Positions 6,809 through 17,100 are shown, numbered from the stretch's first letter. The stretch: DNA of 19,100 bases from CAYFTL01 sp964346145 (GCA_964346145.1 CAYFTL010000038.1:1-19100); one strand, 5' to 3'. Made by a program: numbers and translations. The notes: generated from the letters alone by a model not told the origin.

Positions 6809-9800
6809 ATGAACGAACTTTGGCACAATTTGTTAAAAGAGATCGACCCGGATGTGGTGAGCAACCTTGTGCTGAAAAAAGTCATGGTGAATCGGTCCAA
6901 CACCAAGATGATGGTGTTTTTTGACTCCAAACGCATGATCGGAGACAGCGAATACTTTCAAATAAAAAAAGCGTTGCGCAACGGATTTCCAAACGTTGCG
7001 CTAAAGCTCGTGGTTACCTACGAGGCTTTGGCTCAGGATTTGCTTAACAATATTGAGGAATATATTCCGCTGTTGACCGATATTATCTCTCACGAAAGCC
7101 CGGCCTCCCAGCCTATGTTTGTGGGCGCCGACTGGATTGTAGAGCAGGAACAAATCAGGATAGAGGTGAGCAACAGCGCAGGAGTCATGTTCTTACAGGA
7201 ACGCAAGGTGCATGAGCTTCTTCAAAATGCGCTAAAGGTTCGCTTTGGCTTGGACATAACGGTGCAAATCGTGGCCAAGGGCGCCGAGGCCGAGCGCTTG
7301 AAACAGCTGGAAGAGCGGCGCAGGGCGGATGAAGAACGCATCGCTCGGTTGATCGCGTCTGCCCCGGAAAAACAGTCCCAGGATCCTGATAAGCTCAAGC
7401 CTCCGGCTTTGCTGTATGGAAAGCTGATCAAAGGGGACCCCATGCCCGTACAAGAATTGCAAGAGGATTCCGGGCGGGTGGTGCTGGAGGGCGAGGTAGT
7501 CAGCGTAGATACGCGTAGCTTAAAAAACGATACCATGATTCTGTTGTCCTTTGTGCTTACGGACCACGAAGGGTCGGTGTCCTGCAAGGCTTTTGTGGGC
7601 AGCAAACCCCGTTCGGGCGAAAGCAAAGAAGAAGTAGAAGAGCGAAACAAAGCGCTGCTAGCCTACATGAAGGCGGGCGCCTGGGTGCGGGTTCAGGGCC
7701 AATATCGTTACGATGATTATCAGCGGGAAATGGTAATCATGGCCAGCAACATTATGCGCGTAAGCGCTCCGGTGCGCGAGGATAAGGCGCTTGAAAAGCG
7801 GGTTGAGCTGCATTTGCACACCCAGATGAGCGCCATGGACGCTACTGCTTCACCCAGCGAGCTGATAGCTCAAGCGGCCAAGTGGGGGCATAGGGCTATT
7901 GCGATTACCGACCACGGCGTGTTGCAAGGTTTTCCCGAAGCTTTCGGCGCGGCAAAGCGCAACAATATTAAACTGATCCCCGGTTGTGAGGGGTATTTAA
8001 TCGATGACAGCGCCATCGTGGTGGAGGAAGCGGATGAGCGGGATTTGTCTACCGGCACCTATGTGGTGCTGGACGTTGAAACGACAGGGCTCAACAAGTT
8101 CCACGATATGATCACCGAAATCGGTGCGGTGCGCATAGAAAACGGCAAGGAAGTTGCCGAGTTTTCTCAATTGGTTAACCCTAAACGCCCCATCCCCGAA
8201 AAGGTTGTGGAGCTTACAGGGGTTACCGATGCCATGGTTAGGGACATGCCCACCATAGATCAGGTGATCAAATCTTTTGCCGGATTCTGTGAAGGTGCGG
8301 TGTTGGTGGCCCACAACGCTCCCTTCGATATGGCCTTTTTTAAGAGGGCGTTTTTAGGCGCAGGACTGTCCTTTGAATACCCTAAGATGGATACGCTGAT
8401 CTTTGCGCGCAATCAACTAAAAGATTTGCGCAGCTACAAACTGGGCAATCTGTGCAAACATTTTGGGATACCGCTGACCAAAGCGCACCGAGCGGTGCAC
8501 GATGCCCGAGCAACCGGGCAGTTGCTCCTTCGGCTGTTGGAGCTGGCGCAGCAAGAGTACAAAGTCAAAAAACTGATCGACCTGAACGGAATTTACTTTG
8601 CCGATTCGGGTGGGCGGAGCTATCATATCATTTTACTGGCGGCCAGTCAGCAGGGGATGACCAACTTAAACCGTTTGGTCAGCGCCGCGCATTTGGACCA
8701 TTTTAACCGCAGGCCGCGTATCCCCAGGGGCCTGATTCAGCGCTACCGGGAAGGGCTGATTATCGGCAGCGCCTGCGAATCGGGCGAGCTGTTTAGGGCG
8801 ATTGTGGAAGGCCAAGACCAGAAAACGCTGGAAAGAATCGCCAAGTTTTATGATTATCTGGAAATCCAGCCCATCGGCAACAACCAGTTCCTGGTGCGCA
8901 ATGGTGAAGCCAAGGATGATGAAGAGCTGCGCGATTACAATCGGCGCATCGTGTCGCTGGGGGAAAAACTGAATATTCCTGTGGTGGCGACGGGGGATGT
9001 ACACTTTAAAGACCCTAAAGATGCCATATTCCGTGCAATTTTAATGGCCAGCAAAGGCTTTGAAGATGCCGACGATCAACCCCCACTCTACTTTAAAACC
9101 ACCGACGAAATGTTGGAAGAATTCGTCTATTTGGGCGATAAAAAGGCAAAGGAAGTGGTGATTACCACCCCAAATGCCATCGCGGACAAGGTGGGCGACG
9201 TATCTTTGTTTGTAAAGCATCCCGAAGGCAAGGAAACCTTTCAGCCGTTTTGGCCCGAAGCCGAGGATGAGATTCGCAGCCTGTCCGAAGGCACCGCCAC
9301 AAAGGTGTTTGGCAGCCCATTGCCCGATATCGTGCGCAAGCGGCTGGACAAGGAGCTCAAATCGATTATTGGCTATGGTTTCTCCACCCTTTACGACATT
9401 TCAGTCAAACTGGTGCAAAAGTCCCTGAACGACGGTTATATCGTTGGCTCCCGGGGTTCGGTGGGTTCGTCCTACGTGGCGTTTCTAACCGGAATCACCG
9501 AGGTAAACGCACTGCCGCCCCACTATGTGTGTCCCCATTGCCGGCACAGCGAATTCGATGTGCCGGAACAGTATACTTGCGGCCTGGATCTGCCGGATAA
9601 GGTTTGTCCGGAGTGCGAAACGCTGATGAACAAAGATGGATTCAATATTCCCTTTGAAGTGTTCTTAGGATTTGAAGGGGACAAGGTGCCCGATATTGAC
9701 CTAAACTTTTCCGGTGAATATCAGCCGATTGCCCACAATTATGTAAAAGAATTGTTCGGAGCAGAAAACGTATTCCGGGCTGGCACCATCGGTACTGTGG

Positions 9801-11134
9801 CAGAAAAAACGGCCTACGGTTATGTATTAAAATACTTGGAAGAGCGCAATTTGGCGGCAAGCAACGCCGAAAAAGAGCGCTTGGCGTTAGGATGTACCGG
9901 CGCTAAGCGAACGACAGGCCAGCATCCGGCGGGCATGGTGGTGCTGCCCAAAGGCTACGAAATTTATCAGTTTACGGCGGTGCAGCGCCCGGCAGACGAC
10001 AAAACCAGCGATGTGATTACAACTCATTACGATTTTAACTCGATGCACGATGTGCTGGTCAAGCTGGACGTGTTGGGCCACGACGATCCGACCATGCTCA
10101 GGCGGCTTCAGGACATCACCGGAATCGCGCCGCAGGATGTGCCGCTAGACGATCCCGAGGTGTTTGGGAAAATCATATCGCTCTTTACAGGGCCTGCGGT
10201 GTTGGGCATATCCTCGGAGGATATAGGCTGCAAAACTGGCACTTTGGGCATCCCTGAATTTGGCACGCGGTTCGTGCGCCAAATGCTGGAGGACACCAAA
10301 CCCACTTCTATGGAAGAATTGATTCGAATTTCCGGCTTGTCCCACGGCACCGACGTCTGGCTGGGCAACGCGCAGGAGATCATACGCGCCGGCATAGCGC
10401 CGCTGAAAGAGTGTATTTGCACGCGCGACGATATTATGAACCAGCTGATGGCAATCGGCGTGGAGCCCAAGATGGCCTTTACCATCATGGAATCGGTACG
10501 CAAAGGCAAAGGGCTAACTGAGGCGATGGAAGCGGCCATGCGGGAGGCCGATACGCCGGATTGGTTCATAGACAGCTGCAAAAAGATAAAATACATGTTT
10601 CCCAAAGCCCATGCTGCTGCCTACGTAATGATGGCGCTGCGGATAGCGTATTTCAAAGTATTCTATCCGGTTGCTTACTACAGCTGTTATTTAAAGCGCA
10701 ACTTGGACTCCTTCGACGGCTCCACCATGATTGCCGAAAACGACACATTGCGTACGCTTTTGCAGCAGATTGAAGAGCTGCCCAGAAACGAGCGCGAGCG
10801 CGAGGCTGACCGAGCCACCGTGATGGAAGTATTGATTGAAATGAATGCCCGAGGCATCCGTCTGTTGCCGGTGGATTTGTATGAGTCTCATGCAGATAAT
10901 TTTCTAATTGTGGACGACACCCATATTCTGCCGCCCTTGAGTTCGCTGCCCGGCCTCGGTTTAAACGCAGCGCTCAATTTGGTGGAAGTGCGCAAGGAAG
11001 GGCCGTTTATTTCCCAGGAGGATATGGTGCGAAGGCGCGTGGGCAAGGCGGTAGTGGAAACCCTGCGCTTGAACGGATGCTTGGGCCAACTGCCGGCCAC
11101 CAGCCAAATAAGCCTGTTTGAAGGAATGATCTAG
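6809..11134 (+). CDS. polC: DNA polymerase III alpha subunit, Gram-positive PolC type
   Basis: PolC is the main replicative DNA polymerase of Bacillota, with proofreading in the same chain. The product is 1441 residues, matching the family. Order of domains: N-terminal domain, OB fold (about 215-325), and a PHP domain opening with HLHTQMSAMDA (from His335). The DEDD 3'-5' exonuclease is inserted in the PHP domain (DVETTG 422-427, then HNAPFD and HDARATG). After the PHP remainder comes the polymerase palm, containing GSRGSVGSSY, a zinc-binding CPHC (908-911) with a later CPEC, and catalytic PDIDLNFSGE (Asp962, Asp964). Family-typical segments RTTGQHPAGM, SGLSHGTDVWLGNAQE and KKIKYMFPKAHAAAYV follow. 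The C-terminus carries QISLF, the sliding-clamp-binding motif. ATG at 6809 has AAGGGAGA just ahead; the frame extends back into uvrB to 6728, but without a ribosome site. Confidence 0.98.
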   Translation: MNELWHNLLKEIDPDVVSNLVLKKVMVNRSNTKMMVFFDSKRMIGDSEYFQIKKALRNGFPNVALKLVVTYEALAQDLLNNIEEYIPLLTDIISHESPASQPMFVGADWIVEQEQIRIEVSNSAGVMFLQERKVHELLQNALKVRFGLDITVQIVAKGAEAERLKQLEERRRADEERIARLIASAPEKQSQDPDKLKPPALLYGKLIKGDPMPVQELQEDSGRVVLEGEVVSVDTRSLKNDTMILLSFVLTDHEGSVSCKAFVGSKPRSGESKEEVEERNKALLAYMKAGAWVRVQGQYRYDDYQREMVIMASNIMRVSAPVREDKALEKRVELHLHTQMSAMDATASPSELIAQAAKWGHRAIAITDHGVLQGFPEAFGAAKRNNIKLIPGCEGYLIDDSAIVVEEADERDLSTGTYVVLDVETTGLNKFHDMITEIGAVRIENGKEVAEFSQLVNPKRPIPEKVVELTGVTDAMVRDMPTIDQVIKSFAGFCEGAVLVAHNAPFDMAFFKRAFLGAGLSFEYPKMDTLIFARNQLKDLRSYKLGNLCKHFGIPLTKAHRAVHDARATGQLLLRLLELAQQEYKVKKLIDLNGIYFADSGGRSYHIILLAASQQGMTNLNRLVSAAHLDHFNRRPRIPRGLIQRYREGLIIGSACESGELFRAIVEGQDQKTLERIAKFYDYLEIQPIGNNQFLVRNGEAKDDEELRDYNRRIVSLGEKLNIPVVATGDVHFKDPKDAIFRAILMASKGFEDADDQPPLYFKTTDEMLEEFVYLGDKKAKEVVITTPNAIADKVGDVSLFVKHPEGKETFQPFWPEAEDEIRSLSEGTATKVFGSPLPDIVRKRLDKELKSIIGYGFSTLYDISVKLVQKSLNDGYIVGSRGSVGSSYVAFLTGITEVNALPPHYVCPHCRHSEFDVPEQYTCGLDLPDKVCPECETLMNKDGFNIPFEVFLGFEGDKVPDIDLNFSGEYQPIAHNYVKELFGAENVFRAGTIGTVAEKTAYGYVLKYLEERNLAASNAEKERLALGCTGAKRTTGQHPAGMVVLPKGYEIYQFTAVQRPADDKTSDVITTHYDFNSMHDVLVKLDVLGHDDPTMLRRLQDITGIAPQDVPLDDPEVFGKIISLFTGPAVLGISSEDIGCKTGTLGIPEFGTRFVRQMLEDTKPTSMEELIRISGLSHGTDVWLGNAQEIIRAGIAPLKECICTRDDIMNQLMAIGVEPKMAFTIMESVRKGKGLTEAMEAAMREADTPDWFIDSCKKIKYMFPKAHAAAYVMMALRIAYFKVFYPVAYYSCYLKRNLDSFDGSTMIAENDTLRTLLQQIEELPRNEREREADRATVMEVLIEMNARGIRLLPVDLYESHADNFLIVDDTHILPPLSSLPGLGLNAALNLVEVRKEGPFISQEDMVRRRVGKAVVETLRLNGCLGQLPATSQISLFEGMI

Positions 11135-11143
11135 GAGATTATT

Positions 11144-12013
11144 ATGCAAAAAATCGCCGTTTTAAGCGATATCCATTCCAACTATTGGGCGTTGGAAGCC
11201 TGCTTGGAAGATGCAAAAAAGCGCGGCGCAAAATCCTATGTATTTTTAGGGGATTACGTGACCGACTGCGCTTACCCCATGCGCACAGTGGATAGACTTA
11301 TGGAGCTGTCCGGTCAATATCCTTGCGTGTTTATACGGGGCAATCGCGAAGAATACTTGTTGAGCGGCCATCGCTCTGGCGGAGGCCATTGGGCATATGG
11401 CAACTCCCACTCGGGCAGCCTCAAATACACCTACGACAATCTTACGCAACAGGCTTTGGCGTTTTTTGAATCCATGCCGGACTCCAGGGAATTCAGGCTT
11501 TCCGGTAGCCCGCCGATTGCATTGTGCCATGCCAAGCCGGATGCAAACAGGGCCAATCCGGTGCCCAACAGCTCTGAAGCACGCCAGGTTTTAAACGCGC
11601 TTCAAAGCGATTTGATGCTGTGCGGGCATACCCACAAACAGTTTGAGTTTTCTTTGGGTGGGAAAACGATGGTAAACCCGGGAAGCGTAGGGATCCAAAC
11701 CGATGGAACACCCGCTGCGCGTTACGCAATGCTTACCATGCAGTCCGGTGTCTGGGTACCTAGATTGCTCAGCGTGGCATACGATTTGGAGAGGACCGTC
11801 GCAGAATTGTTTGAGTGCAAATTGCATGAATTGGCGCCTACTTGGACGCGCTTGATCATCGCGATGCTGCGCACCGGTTTTGAATGCGGCCCCCTATGCA
11901 TCCGTTTGGCGCGCGAGCTGGAATCGAAAAGCACGGGGCAAAACTCGCCCGACGGCATTCCGGAACAGTATTGGTGCGAGGCAGCCGATCGGTTGTGCAT
12001 TGAACCACTTTAA
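11144..12013 (+). CDS. calcineurin-like metallophosphoesterase
   Basis: This 289-residue cytosolic protein has the dinuclear-metal phosphoesterase fold. Metal-binding motifs are DIH (Asp9, His11), GDYV (Asp37), GNRE (Asn67, in place of the more usual GNHE), CHAKP (His129) and GHTH (His162, His164), followed by NPGSVG (178-183). A C-terminal extension of about 90 residues is mostly helical. The substrate cannot be read; relatives act on nucleotides or other phosphodiesters. AGGAG at 11133-11137 overlaps the polC stop codon and the ATG follows at 11144, so the gene is translationally close to polC and probably in its transcript. Confidence 0.87.
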   Translation: MQKIAVLSDIHSNYWALEACLEDAKKRGAKSYVFLGDYVTDCAYPMRTVDRLMELSGQYPCVFIRGNREEYLLSGHRSGGGHWAYGNSHSGSLKYTYDNLTQQALAFFESMPDSREFRLSGSPPIALCHAKPDANRANPVPNSSEARQVLNALQSDLMLCGHTHKQFEFSLGGKTMVNPGSVGIQTDGTPAARYAMLTMQSGVWVPRLLSVAYDLERTVAELFECKLHELAPTWTRLIIAMLRTGFECGPLCIRLARELESKSTGQNSPDGIPEQYWCEAADRLCIEPL

Positions 12014-12045
12014 AATGTGCTTGACTGCAGCCATCTTTAAAATGT
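12008..12045 (+). repeat. short direct repeat after the phosphoesterase gene
   Basis: CTTTAAAATGT occurs at 12008-12018 and again at 12035-12045, 27 bases apart start to start. The first copy contains the stop codon of the phosphoesterase. This may be a small duplication or chance in AT-rich DNA. The rest of the 169-base gap to rbgA shows no convincing terminator. Confidence 0.4.
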
Positions 12046-12141
12046 AACAGTGATTAAAGAAGCAGGATAGAGTTACCGTCATATCTTCTTGAGTTTATGC
12101 GGCGGCCGGCAAGCGCTTTGGTGGCACATTGCAATCAAATG

Positions 12142-12150
12142 TGATAAAAT
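12142..12150 (+). promoter_or_regulatory. probable extended -10 promoter of rbgA-rnhB-yraN
   Basis: TGATAAAAT (12142-12150) fits an extended -10 element: TG, one base, then TAAAAT with 5 of 6 matches. No good -35 is found at the right distance (best is TGGCAC at 12122-12127), which is tolerable for extended -10 promoters. The rbgA ATG follows 32 bases later. Confidence 0.45.
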
Positions 12151-12182
12151 AGAAAATCAGTAAGTGTGTACAGGAGAGTGTT

Positions 12183-13037
12183 ATGCCTAAAATCAATTGG
12201 TACCCGGGACATATGGCCAAGTCGCGCCGCATGCTCAGCGAACAAATGAAAGCGGTGGATGCGGTGATAGAGCTATGCGATGCGCGCGCCCCCCTTGCGA
12301 CGCGCAATCCGGATTTGGATCAGCTGTGCTCAGGCAAAGAGCGCATACTGGTGCTCAACAAAGCCGATTTGGCCGACGACCGTGTAACCGATCGCTGGTT
12401 AAGCTATTACGCCGACCAGTTTGAATATGTAACCAAATTTAAATCTACCGGCGGCAAAAAGCGGGAGATCCTCAAGCGGATTGAGGTAGCCACCGCCGAG
12501 CAAGTAGAACGGATGAAAAAGCGGGGCGTCAACAAAACCGTCCGGCTGATGGTGATTGGCATCCCGAATGTGGGGAAATCCACCTTCATTAACTGTCTGT
12601 ATGGATCGGGCGTTACCAAAGCCAGCGATCGCCCCGGCGTCACCCGCTCTAAGCAATGGGTGAAGGTGGGGCGCTATTTGGAGCTGCTGGACACCCCGGG
12701 CATGCTTTGGCCCAAGCTGGAAGATCAACAATCTGCGCGCATCCTCGCCTATCTGGGTTCGGTGCGCGATGAGGTAATGGATGGCGAAGCGCTGGCCATC
12801 GGCTTGTTGGAACTGTTGATGGAAGAGGCGCCTGCGGAAACGGCAGCCCGTTTTAAGTTGCCGGAAGGTGCGGCCGAACTTAGCGCCTATCCGTTGTTGG
12901 AGGCCGCTTGCAAAGGGCGGGGTTGGTTGCTTTCGGGCGGACGCTATGATACCGAGCGCGCGGCAGCGTTGGTGTTGGATGAGTTCCGCGGAGGCAAGGT
13001 GGGCAAAATCAGCCTGCAGCAGCCGCCCAAACGCTAA
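12183..13037 (+). CDS. rbgA: ribosome biogenesis GTPase RbgA/YlqF
   Basis: RbgA is a circularly permuted GTPase needed for late assembly of the 50S ribosomal subunit. The 284-residue product shows the family's N-terminal WYPGHMAKS with the conserved histidine at position 10. The GTP-binding motifs come in permuted order: G4 NKAD (60-62 region), then G1 GIPNVGKST (126-134), a G2-like PGVT (151-154), and G3 DTPG (170-173). The C-terminal part is helical, as in relatives. ATG at 12183 has AGGAG at 12172-12176, 6 bases away. It heads a cluster with rnhB and yraN that matches the order in many Firmicutes; rplS, often upstream, is not here. Confidence 0.95.
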   Translation: MPKINWYPGHMAKSRRMLSEQMKAVDAVIELCDARAPLATRNPDLDQLCSGKERILVLNKADLADDRVTDRWLSYYADQFEYVTKFKSTGGKKREILKRIEVATAEQVERMKKRGVNKTVRLMVIGIPNVGKSTFINCLYGSGVTKASDRPGVTRSKQWVKVGRYLELLDTPGMLWPKLEDQQSARILAYLGSVRDEVMDGEALAIGLLELLMEEAPAETAARFKLPEGAAELSAYPLLEAACKGRGWLLSGGRYDTERAAALVLDEFRGGKVGKISLQQPPKR

Positions 13038-13060
13038 GAGTTTCATTCGGGAGGCAAAGT

Positions 13061-13690
13061 ATGGGGGCTAGAGAGACGCTTCAGGAAAAACTTGCACGCT
13101 TGACCCAAATTGAGCGGCAGCTGTGGTCGCAGGGCCAAGCGGTGGCCGGAATCGACGAGGTGGGGCGCGGACCGCTGGCCGGTCCGGTGGTGGCCGCTTG
13201 TATTATCGTGCCGGAGGACAAGCTGGTGCTCGGCGTGGATGACTCTAAAAAATTGAGCGAAAAGCGCAGAGAAGCCGTTTATGCAGAGCTTATACAAATG
13301 GCAGATTATATGGAGCTCGGTTGGGTTGAGCCCGAAGTTATCGATCGGATCAACATATTGAATGCAACCAGGCTTGCTATGGAGCAGGCGGCGGTGGGCG
13401 CTGTGGGCAGCTATTTTTTAGTGGATGCCATGGAAGGATTGAAGTTGCCCGGCACGCTGCGCAGCATCGTCCACGGCGATGCCAATAGCTATATGATCGG
13501 TGCGGCTTCTATCGTGGCCAAGGTGCGCCGCGATCGCTACATGGCAGAATTGCATAAGCAGTATCCGGTATACGGGTTTGACAAGAATAAGGGCTACGGT
13601 ACGGCGGCCCATATCAAAGCCCTTCGCGAACACGGCCCCTGTTCGGCGCACAGAAAAAGCTTCATTAAAAAATTCTGGCAGGAAACTTAA
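13061..13690 (+). CDS. rnhB: ribonuclease HII
   Basis: RNase HII removes ribonucleotides from RNA-DNA hybrids and starts repair of misincorporated ribonucleotides. The 209-residue product carries the four acidic catalytic residues: Asp32 and Glu33 in GIDEVGRGPLAGP, Asp122 in LVDAM and Asp140 in HGDANSYMIGAASIVAKV. DDSKKLSEKRR (60-70) is also family-typical. ATG at 13061 has GGGAGG at 13049-13054 with a 6-base gap, and the gene lies 23 bases after rbgA, so the two form one operon. Confidence 0.97.
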   Translation: MGARETLQEKLARLTQIERQLWSQGQAVAGIDEVGRGPLAGPVVAACIIVPEDKLVLGVDDSKKLSEKRREAVYAELIQMADYMELGWVEPEVIDRINILNATRLAMEQAAVGAVGSYFLVDAMEGLKLPGTLRSIVHGDANSYMIGAASIVAKVRRDRYMAELHKQYPVYGFDKNKGYGTAAHIKALREHGPCSAHRKSFIKKFWQET

Positions 13691-13692
13691 AC

Positions 13693-14049
13693 ATGAGCAG
13701 ACGCAGCGTGGGCGCACAATATGAACAGCGTGCATCCCAATATCTGGAAAACCTGGGGGCTAAGGTGCTGGAGAAAAATTTTATAGCGCCGGGGGGCGAA
13801 ATCGATCTGATCGTTGCAATGGATCAACACTTGGTGTTTGTCGAAGTAAAGGGCAGGTCTTCCAGCCGCTTCGGTTGGGCTGCTGAGTCGGTGACTCTTT
13901 TGAAACAGAAAAGAATTTCTGCGGCAGCCTTTTACTATTTATCGGAAAGTGCATGTCCGGAAATGCCGGTCCGGTTTGATGTCGTTGCGATCGATGGCGA
14001 CAAATTGATTCACATAAAAAGTGCATTCGATTTTGTCGATTTGGAATAG
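13693..14049 (+). CDS. yraN: YraN family (UPF0102) putative endonuclease-like protein
   Basis: This 118-residue protein belongs to the YraN/UPF0102 family, which has a restriction-endonuclease-like fold and an uncertain role, sometimes linked to DNA recombination. The PD-(D/E)XK-like signature is visible as GGEIDLI (Asp38) followed by FVEVKGR (Glu51, Lys53). The ATG lies 2 bases after the rnhB stop, with an AGGAAA ribosome site inside the end of rnhB, so translation is tightly coupled. Position between rnhB and a comM-like gene is conserved in many bacteria, but here a large glycosyltransferase gene separates it from comM. Confidence 0.92.
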   Translation: MSRRSVGAQYEQRASQYLENLGAKVLEKNFIAPGGEIDLIVAMDQHLVFVEVKGRSSSRFGWAAESVTLLKQKRISAAAFYYLSESACPEMPVRFDVVAIDGDKLIHIKSAFDFVDLE

Positions 14050-14131
14050 AAGTTAAACAATTGAGAGGCGAATTTCTATAATGAAAGAAATGCAATCCAT
14101 ATTTCGCGGTATGAACGGAGGTTTGCTGAAC

Positions 14132-17100
14132 ATGAACAGGCGTATCAAATTTTTGTCGGCTGTCTTGCTGGCATGCTTGCTTGTACTAACATTTTCAGCT
14201 GGGGTTGCGCAGGCAAAAAATGACCAAAATTTGCTAGAGAACGGCAATATTGAATCCTTCGATGCAGAAGATCAGCTGTCGGCCTGGTACCCCGATGTAT
14301 GGGATACCGACGAAGAGCTATCCAAATTGGTGGTCGAGGTTTCGGACTACGATGACGGATTCTGCCTTTCAGTGGAAAATATTGGGGCCAACGATGCGCG
14401 TTATCAGCAGGATGTGCTCGTAGAGCCTGATAGCATGTATCGCTTCAGCGCAATGGTTAAAGCCGCGGGTTGCGATCCCGACGAAGCGGGAGCAGGCCTG
14501 TCGATCGCTTATAGCCAGGCGACTTCCGATTACCTATACGATACAAACGGAGCATGGGTTTTGCTGGAAGTATATGGCCAAACCGGCGGCGATCAGACCG
14601 AAATGAGTGTCATGGCCAGGGTGGGCGGCTACAGCTCTTTGAACACTGGCAAAGCTTGGTTTGACGATTTGCGCCTGGAAAAAGTAGATAGCCTTCCTGA
14701 AGGTGCAGTGCTAAACGATTTTAGCACCATCGCACCTGCCACGCCGGAGGTCGATGAAGACCGCACGGTAGACTACACTGCGCATTTTATGCTCATTGCG
14801 CTACTGTTTGCAGTGCTGGTGACCATGTTTGCAATGCGCACCAACGCAGGCAAGGTGAAGCTGGGCAACAGCCACAATCAGGTGCGCAATATATTGCTTT
14901 TGTGTTTTGCCTTTGCACTGTTGATCCGAATGGGCATTGCCATGTCTGTGCGCGGCTATCCCAATGATATGAGCTGCTTTGAGGGCTGGGCGGAGCGCAT
15001 GTATGAAACCGGCCCGATAGGTTTCTACAGCGATGGCTACTTTTGTGACTATCCTCCCGGGTATATGCTAGTACTCTGGATTCTGGGCGGTTTGCGCAAC
15101 TTCTTCGGGTTGCCTTTTAGCATTGCCTACGATAGCCCATTGCACTGGCTTTTGATCAAGTCGGTGCCCATCGCTTGTGACTTGGCGGTTGCGTGGATCA
15201 TTTACAACGTTAGCCGCCGCTCCTTGGGCGAAACCTCCGCCGGCATGTTGGCGTTGTTTTTTGCCTTCAATCCGGCTGCGATCGTAAACTCTGCAGCCTG
15301 GGGACAAATTGATTCGGTGCTGACCTTGCTGCTTTTGTTGACGGCAATTCAGCTGGTTCGCAAGCAGTGGAAGATTGCCTTGCCTTTGTATGTGTTGGCG
15401 GTGTTGATCAAGCCCCAAGCGCTGATGTTTGGACCGCTGGGATTAATTGTTCTAATCGCTTCTTTCGTATGGGAAAAGGATAAGATAGCGCTACTGAAAA
15501 ATGTTTTGATCGGCTGCGCCGCTTCGATCGGGCTGGCTTTGGCCGTAATCGTGCCTTTTTCAATGCATCAGCCTTGGCACTGGCTGATTGACAAATACAA
15601 AGAAACCCTGAACTCATACCCTCATCTCGTGCTAAATGCCTGTAATCTGTACACGCTATTGGACATGAACTGGGTGGACCTGGCTGAAACTCCGCTGGGG
15701 CTTAAGATATTTTCTTGGGCGTCCTATGTGTTGTCCTTTGGCTACGCGGCATTTCTGTACTTTAAAGGCAAGCGGCAGGGCACAGAACCTTTTCACCTCA
15801 AAGGCAAAAGTCAAGATCACAAAAAATTGTTTTTGATTTGTGCGATGCTGCTGGTTATGCTGTTCGCATTCGGTGCAAAAATGCACGAACGCTATGTGTT
15901 CCCGGCCATCGCCATGCTGCTGGTGGCCTATGCCATTTGCCGAGATGCACGGGTGTTGTTGGCTGCACTTCTATTGTCTTTAACCCAGTTTTTAAATGCT
16001 GCTTTGGTGCTTCAATCGCGGCATTTGCAAAACAGTCAACAGGTGATCAACGCGATCGTCAGCCTGCTAAATGTATTGTTGGCCGGCGGCCTAGCTTGGG
16101 TGTCTTGGGATGTTTGCATCAAAGGCCGGATTTATACGCTGGATGATTTGGGGTTTGGCGATAGCACTTCGCCGGTTTCCGACAAGAACATTGCGGCGGC
16201 CACTTTGTTTTCGCCGCCCAACCACAAGCTGAAACTCACCCGGTGGGATGTGCTGATTGTTGCCGGGTTAACGCTGGTGTATTCGTTCATTGCTTTTTAC
16301 AATCTGGGCACCACCAGCGCGCCTCAGACCAGCTGGACCAGCACCGCACCCGGTGAAGAAATTACCTTTGACCTAGGAGAGAAGCGCGAGTTTACCATGG
16401 CCTATTTTGGCGGCATAGCCGACTCAACCTTTTCGGTAGAGTTCTCCGACGATGGCCAGAACTGGAGCGAGCCGCACCTGGCGCTTTACAGGCAGGGAGA
16501 AATTTTTCGCTGGCTGTGGTATGAGCCTCACACGTGGGATGAGGAGGCCGACAAGCTGGTGCGCTATTATGAGCCGTATACCGATGAGAACGGAGACGAT
16601 TCATTGCGCGGCTTGCCGGGCAATAACGATGCACAAAGCGATCTTAAGGAGCCAACCTTATACGATGACTATATACAAAAAGCCCGCTTTGTGCGCTTTA
16701 TAGCCCAAGAAGGTGGGCTGGTGCTCAACGAGGTTGTCTTTCTGGACAAGGAAGGCAAACCCTATCCCATTGCATCGGTTCAGTCCTCCGGGGGCGATCC
16801 CTCAATCAAAAACGATCCCATAAAACTGATCGATGAGCAGCAGACCGTACCCGTGCATCCCTCTTACCTGAACAGTACATACTTCGATGAAATCTACCAT
16901 CCGCGCTCTGCGTACGAGCATTTAAACGGAATCTATCCGATTTATGAATGGACACATCCGCCGCTGGGCAAAGTGATCATGTCGATCGGTATCGCGCTGT
17001 TTGGCATGTCGCCCTTCGGTTGGCGGTTCATGGGTACGGTAATGGGGATATTGATGGTCCCTGCCATGTATTTAACGGTTAAGCAGCTGCTTAAGCGCAC

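Noticed and set aside
12056..12090. Possible terminator after the phosphoesterase (AAGAA..TTCTT with GATA..TATC)
   Set aside because: The stem is short, interrupted by a one-sided bulge and not followed by a T-run.
12399..13046. Minus-strand open frame of about 215 codons opposite rbgA
   Set aside because: It is a shadow of the RbgA coding frame, has no ribosome site and resembles no protein family.
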